DNA from: Alistipes timonensis JC136
GTDB taxonomy: Bacteria > Bacteroidota > Bacteroidia > Bacteroidales > Rikenellaceae
DNA length: 64,000 nt
Assembly: GCF_900107675.1 (NCBI RefSeq)
Contig: NZ_FNRI01000005.1
Coordinates: 124,001-188,000 of the forward strand
Reading direction: 5' to 3'
A model generated the notes under the pieces. It saw only the letters and a program-made list of their open reading frames with translations, was not told the origin of the DNA and did not search any database. This document shows positions 1 through 8,670 of the stretch, piece after piece; position 1 is the stretch's first letter, and every line of letters starts with the position of its first letter. The translations under genes and the position numbers were made by a program.

Positions 1-1329
1 GACGCGACCTACGAAGGCGACCTGGGCGCAGCCGCAGGGGTTCCGTTCCGGACCGGACGCGAAGGGGCCGACGAATACGGCGAACCCTGCGCCGGAAAAA
101 TCTACCGCTGGTGGAAGCACGGTCCCGACGCCGACGGCACGACCTATGAGGGCGACGACGCCATCCAGGCTTACAACTACCGCCTCTGTCTGACGGACGA
201 TCCGCAGAACCGGCTGGCGATCCCCCGGCCCGAAAACTACGACCGCAGCGAGTACGCCTCGCTGGTCGGCGACGTATTGGACGGACGCAACACGGACGCC
301 CGTTACCGCAGGGCGGATTCGGCGGCTATCGCCCGGAACCGCCGGCGCATCGGGGCCGGAGAGCGGACCTCGGCCCCCGGCGACGTCTGGGGCATGGCCA
401 AGGTGACGAGCATGACCCGCCTGCCGAATGCCAAGACCGACGCCAACAACCAACACCTCGCACTCATCTCCACGGACCTGCCCGAAGAAAACTGGCCGTG
501 GCCGACGGCCGGCTGGGCGTGGCGCGACCGTTTCGCAGAGCGTCTGCGCGACTATACGCTGGGCCTGCTGTGGTTCGCCCAGCACGACGAGGCGCTGCCC
601 GCGCATTTCCGCGAAGCCTGTCTGCGGTGGGGCCTCGCCGCCGACGAATACCGCGACAACGACGGATTTCCGCGTCAGGTCTACGTCCGCGAAGGCCGGC
701 GGCTGGAAGGCTGCTATTTCTTCACCGCCAAAGACGCCCTGCCCGAAGCCGAGGGGAAGCGTCCGCCGCTCCACCGCAGTTCGGTCACCGCAAGCCACTA
801 CGCCCTCGACTCGCACGCCGTGCGCAAACGCGAGCCGGGGCGCATACACCTCGACGGATTCTTCAGCCACCCGACGGCCGTTTACACGGTTCCCTACGGC
901 GTGATGGTTCCCCGGCGGGTCGAAAACCTGCTCTTCCCGGCAGCCGTCTCGGGCAGCCACGTCGGATTCTCGACCCTGCGCATGGAGCCTTGCTGGATGG
1001 CCTTGGGCGAAGCCGCCGGAACGGCAGCCGCACTGGCGATCGACAGCCGCCGGAACGTCCGCGAAATCACCGTGGACACGTTGCAGGAACGCCTGCTCCG
1101 CCACGGGGCTGTGCTGGTCTACCTGCGGGACCTGAAACCCGGCGATCCCGATTACGCCGCCGTACAGCGGTTGGCGCTGCGGGGCTTCTTCCCCGAATGG
1201 GAAGCCGGTCTCGACCGCCCGCTCGACGAACCCACGGCGCGTCTCTGGAGCTCGCTCGCCGGACGGAAAATACCGGCCGACGGCACGACCACCCGGCGGG
1301 AATGGCTTCGCCGGATCACAATGAACTAA
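1..1329 (+). CDS. FAD-dependent oxidoreductase (FAD_oxidored family), 5' end missing
   Basis: The frame is open from the first base, so the gene is cut by the window edge; the GG-motif FAD-binding N-terminus lies outside. The visible part begins DATYEGDL and continues to AIQAYNYRLCLT, both typical of the secreted FAD_oxidored family found in Bacteroidetes PULs. Near the C-terminus, TVPYGVMVPRRVENLLFPA and the ALGEAAGTAAALA helix match the end of the family's FAD domain. Family members are usually predicted flavin oxidoreductases with unproven substrates; here it heads a GH43/GH105/SusCD cluster, so a sugar or uronate oxidation step is a reasonable inference. The next gene starts 13 bases after the stop, indicating co-transcription. 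A TTG at 277 is in frame but is not a credible start, because coding continues upstream. Confidence 0.85.
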   Translation, partial: DATYEGDLGAAAGVPFRTGREGADEYGEPCAGKIYRWWKHGPDADGTTYEGDDAIQAYNYRLCLTDDPQNRLAIPRPENYDRSEYASLVGDVLDGRNTDARYRRADSAAIARNRRRIGAGERTSAPGDVWGMAKVTSMTRLPNAKTDANNQHLALISTDLPEENWPWPTAGWAWRDRFAERLRDYTLGLLWFAQHDEALPAHFREACLRWGLAADEYRDNDGFPRQVYVREGRRLEGCYFFTAKDALPEAEGKRPPLHRSSVTASHYALDSHAVRKREPGRIHLDGFFSHPTAVYTVPYGVMVPRRVENLLFPAAVSGSHVGFSTLRMEPCWMALGEAAGTAAALAIDSRRNVREITVDTLQERLLRHGAVLVYLRDLKPGDPDYAAVQRLALRGFFPEWEAGLDRPLDEPTARLWSSLAGRKIPADGTTTRREWLRRITMN

Positions 1330-1342
1330 CTTCTAAAACAAA

Positions 1343-2749
1343 ATGAATATGAAACGAATTTTCTCCTTTCTGACTGCCTTCCTGGCCATTGTCACGATGA
1401 TGCTGTGCTGCAGCCATTGCAGCAAGGACGACTCCGACAACGGCAACACCGGAAAACCGTATGTCCGGCTCAATTTCAGCGAAAAGATGGTGTCCAACTC
1501 CGCCGGATCGCTCGAAATCTTCGTGTCGTCGAACACCGAATGGATCGCCGAGCCGCGGAGCAAATGGCTCAGCGTAACCCCCAACAGCGGCAAGGGCGAC
1601 CTCTCGGTGCGCATCTCCTTCGAGACGAACGGCACGGAGAAGCGCACGGGCATCGTCCGCTTCACGGCCGACGGCGTCAATCCGGTCGAGATCACCATCA
1701 CGCAGTCGGCGCTGACCTTCACCAACCCCATCACCATCGGGGGTAACGTCGCCACGATGCCCGATCCCTACATCGTCAAGGACGGCGAATATTACTACAC
1801 CTGCAAGGCGAGCGGCAACGGCATCGCCATCTCGCGCTCCTCGCGGCTCACGGCAATCAACAGCACCACCAAGAAATGGAGCCTCCCCTACGAAGGCCCC
1901 TCGAAACCGTGGAACATCGCCGACCTCTGGGCTCCCGAGCTGTTCCACATCGGCGACCGCTGGTACGTCTACTACGCGGCCGGACGCCGCGGACAGGACG
2001 GAATCACCGGTTACAGCACCCAGCGCAGCGGCGTACTCCGTTCGAAAGCCAACGACCCGCTGGGCGAATGGGAGGATATGGGCATGCTTTACACGGGCTA
2101 CAACTACCAGCCGGGCATCAAGCCCACCATAGAGAACACGGAATATGCCATCGACCTGACGACCTTCGAGCTGAAGGGTCAGCGCTATGCCGTCTGGTCG
2201 GGCAACGGAACCGACGCCGTTCAGCAGATCCGCATCGCTACGATGTCGGACCCCTGCACCATCTCCTCGTCAATGGTCATCCTCTCGACCCCCACGCAGT
2301 CCTGGGAAACGATGGACGGACGCAAGATCAACGAGGGTCCCGCCATACTCGTCAACGAGGAGAAGGGCAAGCTCTTCATCGTCTACTCCTGCAACCCGTC
2401 GTGGACCAAGAACTACCGGCTGGCCTGGCTGATGCTCGACATGAACGACGGCGACCCGATGAATCCGGCCGACTGGAAGAAGTCGAACAACTACGCCTTC
2501 TGGCGCTGCGACAACACGAAGGAACCGGTATCCGGAGTCAACGGACTGGGACACTGCACCTTCACCAAATCCCCCGACGGAACCGAGGACTGGATCGTCT
2601 ACCACGCCATGCGTTATTCCGACGGCGGATGGGGCCAGCGTTACCCCTTTGTCGAGAAATTCACGTGGAACGCCGACGGAACGCCCGATTTCGGGAAAGG
2701 CGCCGGATGGGGCGAATCCCTGTTGCTGCCCTCGGGAGAGACGCTCTGA
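1343..2749 (+). CDS. BACON-domain GH43 family glycosidase lipoprotein
   Basis: 468 residues. An N-terminal hydrophobic segment ends in a Cys pair near residues 22-23 (lipobox-like), so it is probably a surface lipoprotein. Residues about 38-122 form a BACON-type beta-sandwich (NTEWIAEP, WLSVTPNSGKGD, ITITQSA). The rest is a five-bladed GH43 domain with the expected triad: general base Asp141 in MPDPYI, pKa-modulating Asp about 271 in AIDLTTF and general acid Glu331 in INEGPAI; WAPELF is also characteristic. GH43 enzymes are arabinofuranosidases, xylosidases or exo-galactanases; the subfamily cannot be settled by eye. An in-frame ATG two codons downstream is an alternative start. It sits between the FAD oxidoreductase and two GH105 genes in PUL 1. 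Confidence 0.88.
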   Translation: MNMKRIFSFLTAFLAIVTMMLCCSHCSKDDSDNGNTGKPYVRLNFSEKMVSNSAGSLEIFVSSNTEWIAEPRSKWLSVTPNSGKGDLSVRISFETNGTEKRTGIVRFTADGVNPVEITITQSALTFTNPITIGGNVATMPDPYIVKDGEYYYTCKASGNGIAISRSSRLTAINSTTKKWSLPYEGPSKPWNIADLWAPELFHIGDRWYVYYAAGRRGQDGITGYSTQRSGVLRSKANDPLGEWEDMGMLYTGYNYQPGIKPTIENTEYAIDLTTFELKGQRYAVWSGNGTDAVQQIRIATMSDPCTISSSMVILSTPTQSWETMDGRKINEGPAILVNEEKGKLFIVYSCNPSWTKNYRLAWLMLDMNDGDPMNPADWKKSNNYAFWRCDNTKEPVSGVNGLGHCTFTKSPDGTEDWIVYHAMRYSDGGWGQRYPFVEKFTWNADGTPDFGKGAGWGESLLLPSGETL

Positions 2750-2797
2750 AAACATCTTCGCATTGTTAACCTAACCGAATAACAGTACCGCAAACCG

Positions 2798-3994
2798 ATG
2801 AAAAAATTCCTTTTAGTTGTACAAACCCTGCTGCTGCTCGCGGCGGCCTCGAACGTTCAGGCACAAAAAAGCTACGACCTGAAAAAATTCCCGAAGGGAT
2901 GCCAACCCGAAGAGATCGGCATAAGGCTCACCGAACGCTACCTCCAGACTCCGCACTCGCACTGGGGCGACATCAACTCGAAGTACAAGGTAACACTTGT
3001 AACCTATCCCGATGTCTGTGCCTGGCTGGGCGCATTGTGGTTCACCGCCGGAACCGGCAACGACAGCCTCTACACCCGGCTCGTGGAGCGTTTCGAACCG
3101 CTGTTCACCACGCAAAAGAACTTGCAGCCCAACCTGTTTCCCAAGGATCACAACGTCGTCGATTTCTATGTCTTCGGCGCCGTGCCGCTGGAAATCTACA
3201 AACGCAACCACGATCCGAAATACCTGGAGCTGGGCATGAAGTATGCCGACGGCCAGTGGGAGCTGCCCGCCAATCCGCAGCACTACAAGCAGCTGTCCGA
3301 AGCGAAAAAATACGCCGACGACGACTACTCGTGGCAGACCCGGCTCTGGGTCGACGACATGTTCATGATCACCGACCTGCAGGCCCAGGCTTATCTGGTT
3401 ACGGGCGACAAGAAGTATATCGACCGCGCCGCCCGTGAGATGGCGCTCTACCTCGACCGCATCCAGCGTCCCAACGGACTCTTCTACCACCACACCGGCA
3501 CGCCCTACTTCTGGGGCCGCGGCGACGGCTGGATGGCCGTCGGCATGGCCGAAATGCTCCGCATGCTCCCGAAGGACAACCCCTACCTGCCGCGCATCCG
3601 GGCGGCCTACATGCAGATGATGGAGACGCTGCTGCGCTATCAGGCCTACGACGGCATGTGGCGTCAGATCATCGACAACCCCAATTCCTGGAAAGAGACC
3701 TCCTCGACGGCCATGTTCACCTACGCGATGATCCTCGGCGTGAAGAACGGCTGGCTCGACCGGAAAATCTACGGCACGGCCGCCCGCAAGGCATGGCTGA
3801 CGCTGCTCTCCTACCTCGACGAGAAAGACAACCTCCGCAACGTCTGCGAAGGAACCGGCGCCAAAAACAGCTTCGACTGGTATCAGAACCGCCGCCGCCT
3901 GACCGGCGACCTGCACGGACAGGCTGCCATGCTGTGGTGCGCCTATGCGCTCTCCTGCGACGTGAAACCTTACAAACTGACGCCGAAACGGTAA
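2798..3994 (+). CDS. GH105 unsaturated uronyl hydrolase, secreted
   Basis: 398 residues, with a cleavable signal peptide ending near NVQAQ (residue 23). The fold is the (alpha/alpha)6 barrel of GH105 (YteR-like). Visible signatures are VVDFYVFGAVP, LWVDDMFM (Asp186/187, the catalytic acid region) and an RGDGW loop at 241-245, where most relatives have RGNGW. The family hydrolyses the 4,5-unsaturated galacturonyl or glucuronyl residue left by polysaccharide lyases on rhamnogalacturonan, arabinogalactan or ulvan-type oligosaccharides. The next GH105 gene begins 13 bases after this stop and is clearly paralogous, so the pair probably splits substrates or cell location: this copy has a plain signal peptide while the next is a lipoprotein. 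Confidence 0.9.
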   Translation: MKKFLLVVQTLLLLAAASNVQAQKSYDLKKFPKGCQPEEIGIRLTERYLQTPHSHWGDINSKYKVTLVTYPDVCAWLGALWFTAGTGNDSLYTRLVERFEPLFTTQKNLQPNLFPKDHNVVDFYVFGAVPLEIYKRNHDPKYLELGMKYADGQWELPANPQHYKQLSEAKKYADDDYSWQTRLWVDDMFMITDLQAQAYLVTGDKKYIDRAAREMALYLDRIQRPNGLFYHHTGTPYFWGRGDGWMAVGMAEMLRMLPKDNPYLPRIRAAYMQMMETLLRYQAYDGMWRQIIDNPNSWKETSSTAMFTYAMILGVKNGWLDRKIYGTAARKAWLTLLSYLDEKDNLRNVCEGTGAKNSFDWYQNRRRLTGDLHGQAAMLWCAYALSCDVKPYKLTPKR

Positions 3995-4007
3995 ACCAGC
4001 CCCTATC

Positions 4008-5315
4008 ATGTACAAAATTCTGAAAACATTCCTTCTCGGATTCGCCTTCGCCGGACTGTGCCTGGCGGCATGCAGCGAGAAAGCCACCTCCGGATCGGGC
4101 GTAAAGCCCCAACCCAAGCCCGACCCGACGCCCGAAGTCGAAGATTACGACCTGATCAACTTCCCGGACCGGAAGGGTCCCAAAACGGTCGGCGAAGGGG
4201 TTGTCAACCTCTTCATCCGCTCGGGAAACTCCAACTGGGGAGACATGCACTCCAAGACGAAGAGCACGCTGACCTCCTATCCCGACGTCTGTGCCTGGCT
4301 GGGTGCATTCTGGTACGCCGAGGCGGCCGGGAACAACGATCTGTTCAACCGGCTGGTGGCGAAGTTCGACCAGTTCCTCGAAGTGGACGACAAGAACATC
4401 GAACCGAACAAGAGCCTCGTGACGCAGATTCCCCGCACGGAAAACAATGCCGTGGACTACAACATCTTCGGCGCCGTGCCGCTCCATATCTACTACGTCA
4501 AAAAGCAGCGCGGCGCAGCCGAGTCGGAGATCAAAAAGTACCTCGACCTGGGACTTCGCTACGCCGACCAGCAGTGGGAGCTGCCGACGGAGCAGAAATA
4601 CCTGGAGAAGATGAAGAACCCCGAGTATTATCACAACCTGGGTTATTCGTACCAGACGCGCCTGTGGATCGACGATATGTTCATGATCACGGCGCTCCAG
4701 TCGCAGGCCTATCTGGCGACGGGCGATGAAAAGTATATCGAACGGGCCGCCAAAGAGATGATTCTCTACCTCGACGAGCTGCCGGGCGAAAACGGGATTT
4801 TCTACCACGCCCCCACCGCCAAATTTTTTTGGGCCCGCGGCAACGGCTGGATGGCCGTGGGAATGCCCGAAATGCTGCGGATGCTTCCCAAATCGTCGAA
4901 ATACGACGTCTACCGCAACCGGATTCTCACCGAATACAAGAAAATGATGGCCACGCTGAGCGCCTATCAGTATGACAGCGGCCTGTGGGGACAGCTGATC
5001 TACCCCAATCAGGGCGACATGTGGGAGGAGACCTCCGGATCGGCCATGTTCACCTATGCGATGATCCTCGGCGTGAAGAACGGCTGGCTCGACGAGAAGA
5101 CCTACGGCACGGTCGCCCGCAAAGGCTGGCTGGGAATCCAGAACTACCTGAACACCAACTTCGAAATCCGGAACGTCTGCTGCGGGACCGGAGCCGGCAC
5201 GAGCTACGCATACTACCGCGACCGGGAGAAATACACCGGCGACCTGCACGGACAGGCTGCCGTGATGTGGTGCGCCTATGCACTGACAGAACTGGCCAAC
5301 GAACAACAGCAATAA
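4008..5315 (+). CDS. GH105 unsaturated uronyl hydrolase, lipoprotein
   Basis: 435 residues. It has a type II signal with CLAAC (Cys22) followed by a low-complexity KPQPKPDPTPE linker, typical of a surface-anchored Bacteroidetes lipoprotein. The barrel carries VDYNIFGAVPL, LWIDDMFM and ARGNGW, the canonical GH105 signatures, and the C-terminus shares GDLHGQAA with the upstream paralogue. The predicted reaction is hydrolysis of a delta-4,5-unsaturated uronic acid from the non-reducing end of an oligosaccharide. It follows the first GH105 by 13 bases, and 162 bases of leader separate it from susC, so it may be the last gene of the upstream part of the operon. Confidence 0.9.
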   Translation: MYKILKTFLLGFAFAGLCLAACSEKATSGSGVKPQPKPDPTPEVEDYDLINFPDRKGPKTVGEGVVNLFIRSGNSNWGDMHSKTKSTLTSYPDVCAWLGAFWYAEAAGNNDLFNRLVAKFDQFLEVDDKNIEPNKSLVTQIPRTENNAVDYNIFGAVPLHIYYVKKQRGAAESEIKKYLDLGLRYADQQWELPTEQKYLEKMKNPEYYHNLGYSYQTRLWIDDMFMITALQSQAYLATGDEKYIERAAKEMILYLDELPGENGIFYHAPTAKFFWARGNGWMAVGMPEMLRMLPKSSKYDVYRNRILTEYKKMMATLSAYQYDSGLWGQLIYPNQGDMWEETSGSAMFTYAMILGVKNGWLDEKTYGTVARKGWLGIQNYLNTNFEIRNVCCGTGAGTSYAYYRDREKYTGDLHGQAAVMWCAYALTELANEQQQ

Positions 5316-5370
5316 ACGTCACGAAAACTAACCTAAAACTCTCCTGCATGCCTATGAAAAAAATACAGCA

Positions 5371-5394
5371 GACCGAATGAAGGAACATTCGGTC
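5371..5394. promoter_or_regulatory. Perfect 9-bp inverted repeat in the susC leader
   Basis: GACCGAATG and CATTCGGTC are separated by six bases in the 162-base gap before susC. The right arm can alternatively pair further downstream, because GGTCCGGG at 5391 is complementary to CCCGGACC near 5412-5419. Mutually exclusive hairpins are therefore possible and no U-tract follows. The half-site ACATTCGGTC also occurs twice near 48.6 kb. The element could be an operator, an RNA stability hairpin or an attenuator; none is established. Confidence 0.35.
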
Positions 5395-5477
5395 CGGGGT
5401 GAAACTCGCCTCCCGGACCACGGGCTTCCTCGGCCCGGACAACCTCTGAATTATTATCATCAATCAACTAAAACCGT

Positions 5478-8400
5478 ATGGAAAAATTTTATAAAACAAG
5501 CACCGGGTGCGCCAGAGCCCTGAAAAGCGTGAGCTTCGCCCTGCTTCTTGTGATGTTCCTGTCGGTGAACGTCGGCGCTGTCCATGCACAGGGCGCCTCC
5601 GCGCAAACGGGGAAACGACGCATCACCGGAACCGTCACCGACACCGACGGAGCACCGCTGGTCGGCGCCACCGTCTACATCAAAGACACCAACGTCGGAA
5701 CGACGACCAACACCGACGGACTCTTCGTCATCGACGTACTGCCCAAACAGCAGATCACGGTCAGCTACATCGGCTACCTGTCGCAAACTCTGCCGACCGA
5801 CGGCCGCGAAGTAATCAACATCAAACTGAAGTCCGACACGGACCTGCTCGAAGAGGTCGTCGTCGTCGGCTACGGCAAGCAGAAACGCCAGGCGATGGTC
5901 AGCTCGATCGCCACCGTCGGATCGCGCGACCTGATGCAGTCGTCGTCGAGCAACCTGACGAGCAACCTCGCCGGACAGCTCGCCGGTCTGATCAGCATCC
6001 AGCGCAGCGCCGAACCGGGACGCGACGATGCCGAATTCTGGATTCGCGGTATCAGCACCTTCAAGGGCGGAACCAACCCGCTGGTGCTCGTCGACGGAAT
6101 TCCCCGTGACATCAACAACATCGAGGCCGACGAAATCGAAACGTTCAGCATCCTGAAAGATGCCGCGGCGACGGCCGTCTACGGCGCCGAGGGTGCCAAC
6201 GGAGTCATCCTCGTAACCACCAAGCGCGGTACGATCTCCCGTCCCAAAATCTCGTTCCGCATCGAACAGTCGATCGCCTCGCCGCAGCGTTTGCCCGAGT
6301 TCGTCGATTCGTGGGACTACCTCGAACTGGCCAACGAGGCCCGGTCCAACGACGGACTCACGCCCAGTTTCAGCGCCGCGCAAATCCAGCTCTACCGCGA
6401 CCGCGCGGACAACGACCTCTATCCGAACACGCAGTGGATCGACGAACTGGTCCGCAAAGCCGTGCACAGCCAGCGCTACACGCTCAACTTCCGCGGCGGC
6501 GCCGAAAATGCCAAATATTTCGTCTCGATGGCCTACTACCAGTCGGACGGCGTCTTCAAGGAGAACCCCAACGGCAAATACGACAGCAACTTCGGATTCG
6601 AGCGCTACAACCTGCGCAGCAACATCGACCTGAAAGTGAGCAAAACCACGCGCCTGAGCGTCGATCTCGCGGGTCAGTACGTACACCGCCGCACGGCCAA
6701 CCGTTCGGCCGACGACATCTTCAGCTTCATGCTGCACACGCCGTCGTACCTCTTCCCGGCCATTTACAGCGACGGCACGCTCGCCAGCTACGAGAAGCAG
6801 GCCGACTCGAACAACCGCAACCCCTACAACATGCTCTACAATCAGGGCTACCGCCAGGAGTGGGGCGTGAAGATCCAGTCGAACATCAAACTGGAACAAG
6901 ACCTGAAATTCATCACCCCGGGTCTGAGCGTCCGCGGAAGCGTCAGCTTCGACTACGACGGCAGTTCGGCGACGCTGCGCGACTACTGGCCGAGCCTCTA
7001 CCACGCCAGCGGCCGCGACGCCGAAGGCAACCTGGTCTTCACCACCACCTCGTCGGGATCGCCCGAGATATCGGACCCCAAGTTCACCTCGACGAGCTAT
7101 CTGCGCAAAATCTACATCGAAGGCGCCGTCAACTACCAGCGCACGTTCAACTATGTCCACAACGTCAGCGCCATGATCCTCTACATGCAGAAGGAGCAGC
7201 AGAAGAACGATCCGGTGCTCCCCTTCCGCAAACAGAGCATCGTGGGCCGCGTGACCTATTCCTACGACAACCGCTACTTCATCGAGGGCAGCTTCGGCTA
7301 CACCGGCAGCGAAACCTTCGCCAAGAAGAACCGTTTCGGCTTCTTCCCGGCCGTCGGCGTCAGCTACTTCGTCTCCAACGAGAAATTCTATCCCGAAGGG
7401 CTGAAAAAGGTGATGAACAACCTGAAAATCCGTCTCTCGATGGGCCGCACGGGTAACGACGACACGGGAACCGACCGCTTCCTCTACCGCGCGACGTTCA
7501 ACACCGAGGGCCACACCTTCAACCAGGGCATCGGAACCTCGGCCTCGAACGGCATGGGAGCCGGCATCTACGACCTGCGTTTCATCAACAACGACATCCA
7601 CTGGGAGATCGAAACCAAACGCAACGTCGGACTCGACCTCGGCTTCTTCGACAACGAAATCGAACTCACGGCCGACTATTTCAACAACCGCCGCAAGGAC
7701 ATCCTGCTGGAACGCAACACGGTCCCCGGAGTCGCCGGATTCCACGCCAAACCGTGGCAGAACTACGGTATCGTTGACAACTGGGGCGTCGACGCCAGCC
7801 TGAACGCCCGCCACGACTTCGGCAAAGTCCGCATCAGCGCCCGCGGTACGTTCACTTTCGCGCGCAACAAGATCATCGAATACGACGAGCTGAACCAACT
7901 CTACGACTACCAGCGGATCACCGGCACGCGCGTGAACGAGAACACACTCTACATCGCCGAGCGCCTCTACACCGAAGACGATTTCATCCGCACGCAGAAT
8001 CCCAACGGAACCTACTCCTACGAACTGCGTCCGGGTCTCCCGACCGTCGCGCTGCAAGGAACCCTCGGCCCGGGCGACATCAAGTACGCCGACCTGAACC
8101 ACGACGGCGTGATCGACAGCAACGACAAGATGCGCGGCGTAGGACACCCCTACAATCCCGAGATCAATTACGGTTTCGGCCTCAACGTCGAGTACAAAGG
8201 CTTCTACGTGAGCGCGTTCTTCCAGGGCACGGGCAACTCGTCCGTACTGCTGGCGTCGGGCAACAATCACTTCTGGCCCTTCAACTGGTATGAAGACAAA
8301 TCCAACTACCGTACGCTGTTCCTCGACCGCTGGACGGCAGACAACCCGCGCCAGGATGTCACGATGCCGCGTCTGCACAGCCATTACAGCCACAACGTCA

Positions 8401-8654
8401 ACAAGGAACCCAGCACGTGGTGGCTCCGGAGCGGCAACTTCCTGCGCTTCAAGAATCTCGAAATCGGCTACAACCTGCCCAAGACCTTCCTCCGCAAGAT
8501 CCGTCTCGACGCGGCCCGCATCTACATGCTGGGCAACAACCTCTGCGTCTGGGACGACATCAAATACTGGGACCCCGAGCAGGGCAACCGAAACCAGGGC
8601 ATGAGCTATCCCATGTCCCGCACCTTCACGCTGGGACTCGAAGTCAACTTCTAA
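5478..8654 (+). CDS. SusC-type TonB-dependent outer-membrane transporter (PUL 1)
   Basis: 1058 residues, the usual SusC length. A signal peptide ends near VHAQ. A carboxypeptidase-regulatory-like beta-sandwich follows (RRITGTVTDTDGAPLVGATV, to about residue 125), then the conserved EEVVVVGYGKQKRQ segment, the plug domain (ILKDAAATAVYGAEGANGVI) and a 22-strand barrel ending in an aromatic C-terminus (LGLEVNF). It imports oligosaccharides captured by the SusD partner, which follows after 16 bases. The context of GH43, GH105 and GH115 enzymes points to uronate-containing plant oligosaccharides. Long open frames on the opposite strand are antisense shadows of this GC-rich gene. Confidence 0.95.
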   Translation: MEKFYKTSTGCARALKSVSFALLLVMFLSVNVGAVHAQGASAQTGKRRITGTVTDTDGAPLVGATVYIKDTNVGTTTNTDGLFVIDVLPKQQITVSYIGYLSQTLPTDGREVINIKLKSDTDLLEEVVVVGYGKQKRQAMVSSIATVGSRDLMQSSSSNLTSNLAGQLAGLISIQRSAEPGRDDAEFWIRGISTFKGGTNPLVLVDGIPRDINNIEADEIETFSILKDAAATAVYGAEGANGVILVTTKRGTISRPKISFRIEQSIASPQRLPEFVDSWDYLELANEARSNDGLTPSFSAAQIQLYRDRADNDLYPNTQWIDELVRKAVHSQRYTLNFRGGAENAKYFVSMAYYQSDGVFKENPNGKYDSNFGFERYNLRSNIDLKVSKTTRLSVDLAGQYVHRRTANRSADDIFSFMLHTPSYLFPAIYSDGTLASYEKQADSNNRNPYNMLYNQGYRQEWGVKIQSNIKLEQDLKFITPGLSVRGSVSFDYDGSSATLRDYWPSLYHASGRDAEGNLVFTTTSSGSPEISDPKFTSTSYLRKIYIEGAVNYQRTFNYVHNVSAMILYMQKEQQKNDPVLPFRKQSIVGRVTYSYDNRYFIEGSFGYTGSETFAKKNRFGFFPAVGVSYFVSNEKFYPEGLKKVMNNLKIRLSMGRTGNDDTGTDRFLYRATFNTEGHTFNQGIGTSASNGMGAGIYDLRFINNDIHWEIETKRNVGLDLGFFDNEIELTADYFNNRRKDILLERNTVPGVAGFHAKPWQNYGIVDNWGVDASLNARHDFGKVRISARGTFTFARNKIIEYDELNQLYDYQRITGTRVNENTLYIAERLYTEDDFIRTQNPNGTYSYELRPGLPTVALQGTLGPGDIKYADLNHDGVIDSNDKMRGVGHPYNPEINYGFGLNVEYKGFYVSAFFQGTGNSSVLLASGNNHFWPFNWYEDKSNYRTLFLDRWTADNPRQDVTMPRLHSHYSHNVNKEPSTWWLRSGNFLRFKNLEIGYNLPKTFLRKIRLDAARIYMLGNNLCVWDDIKYWDPEQGNRNQGMSYPMSRTFTLGLEVNF

Positions 8655-8670
8655 TCAAGGAGAACGAACT

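Noticed and set aside
5460..8393. 977-codon open frame on the minus strand opposite susC
   Set aside because: Antisense shadow of a GC-rich gene; composition is Val/Asp/Arg-heavy without family motifs, and the plus-strand SusC is certain.
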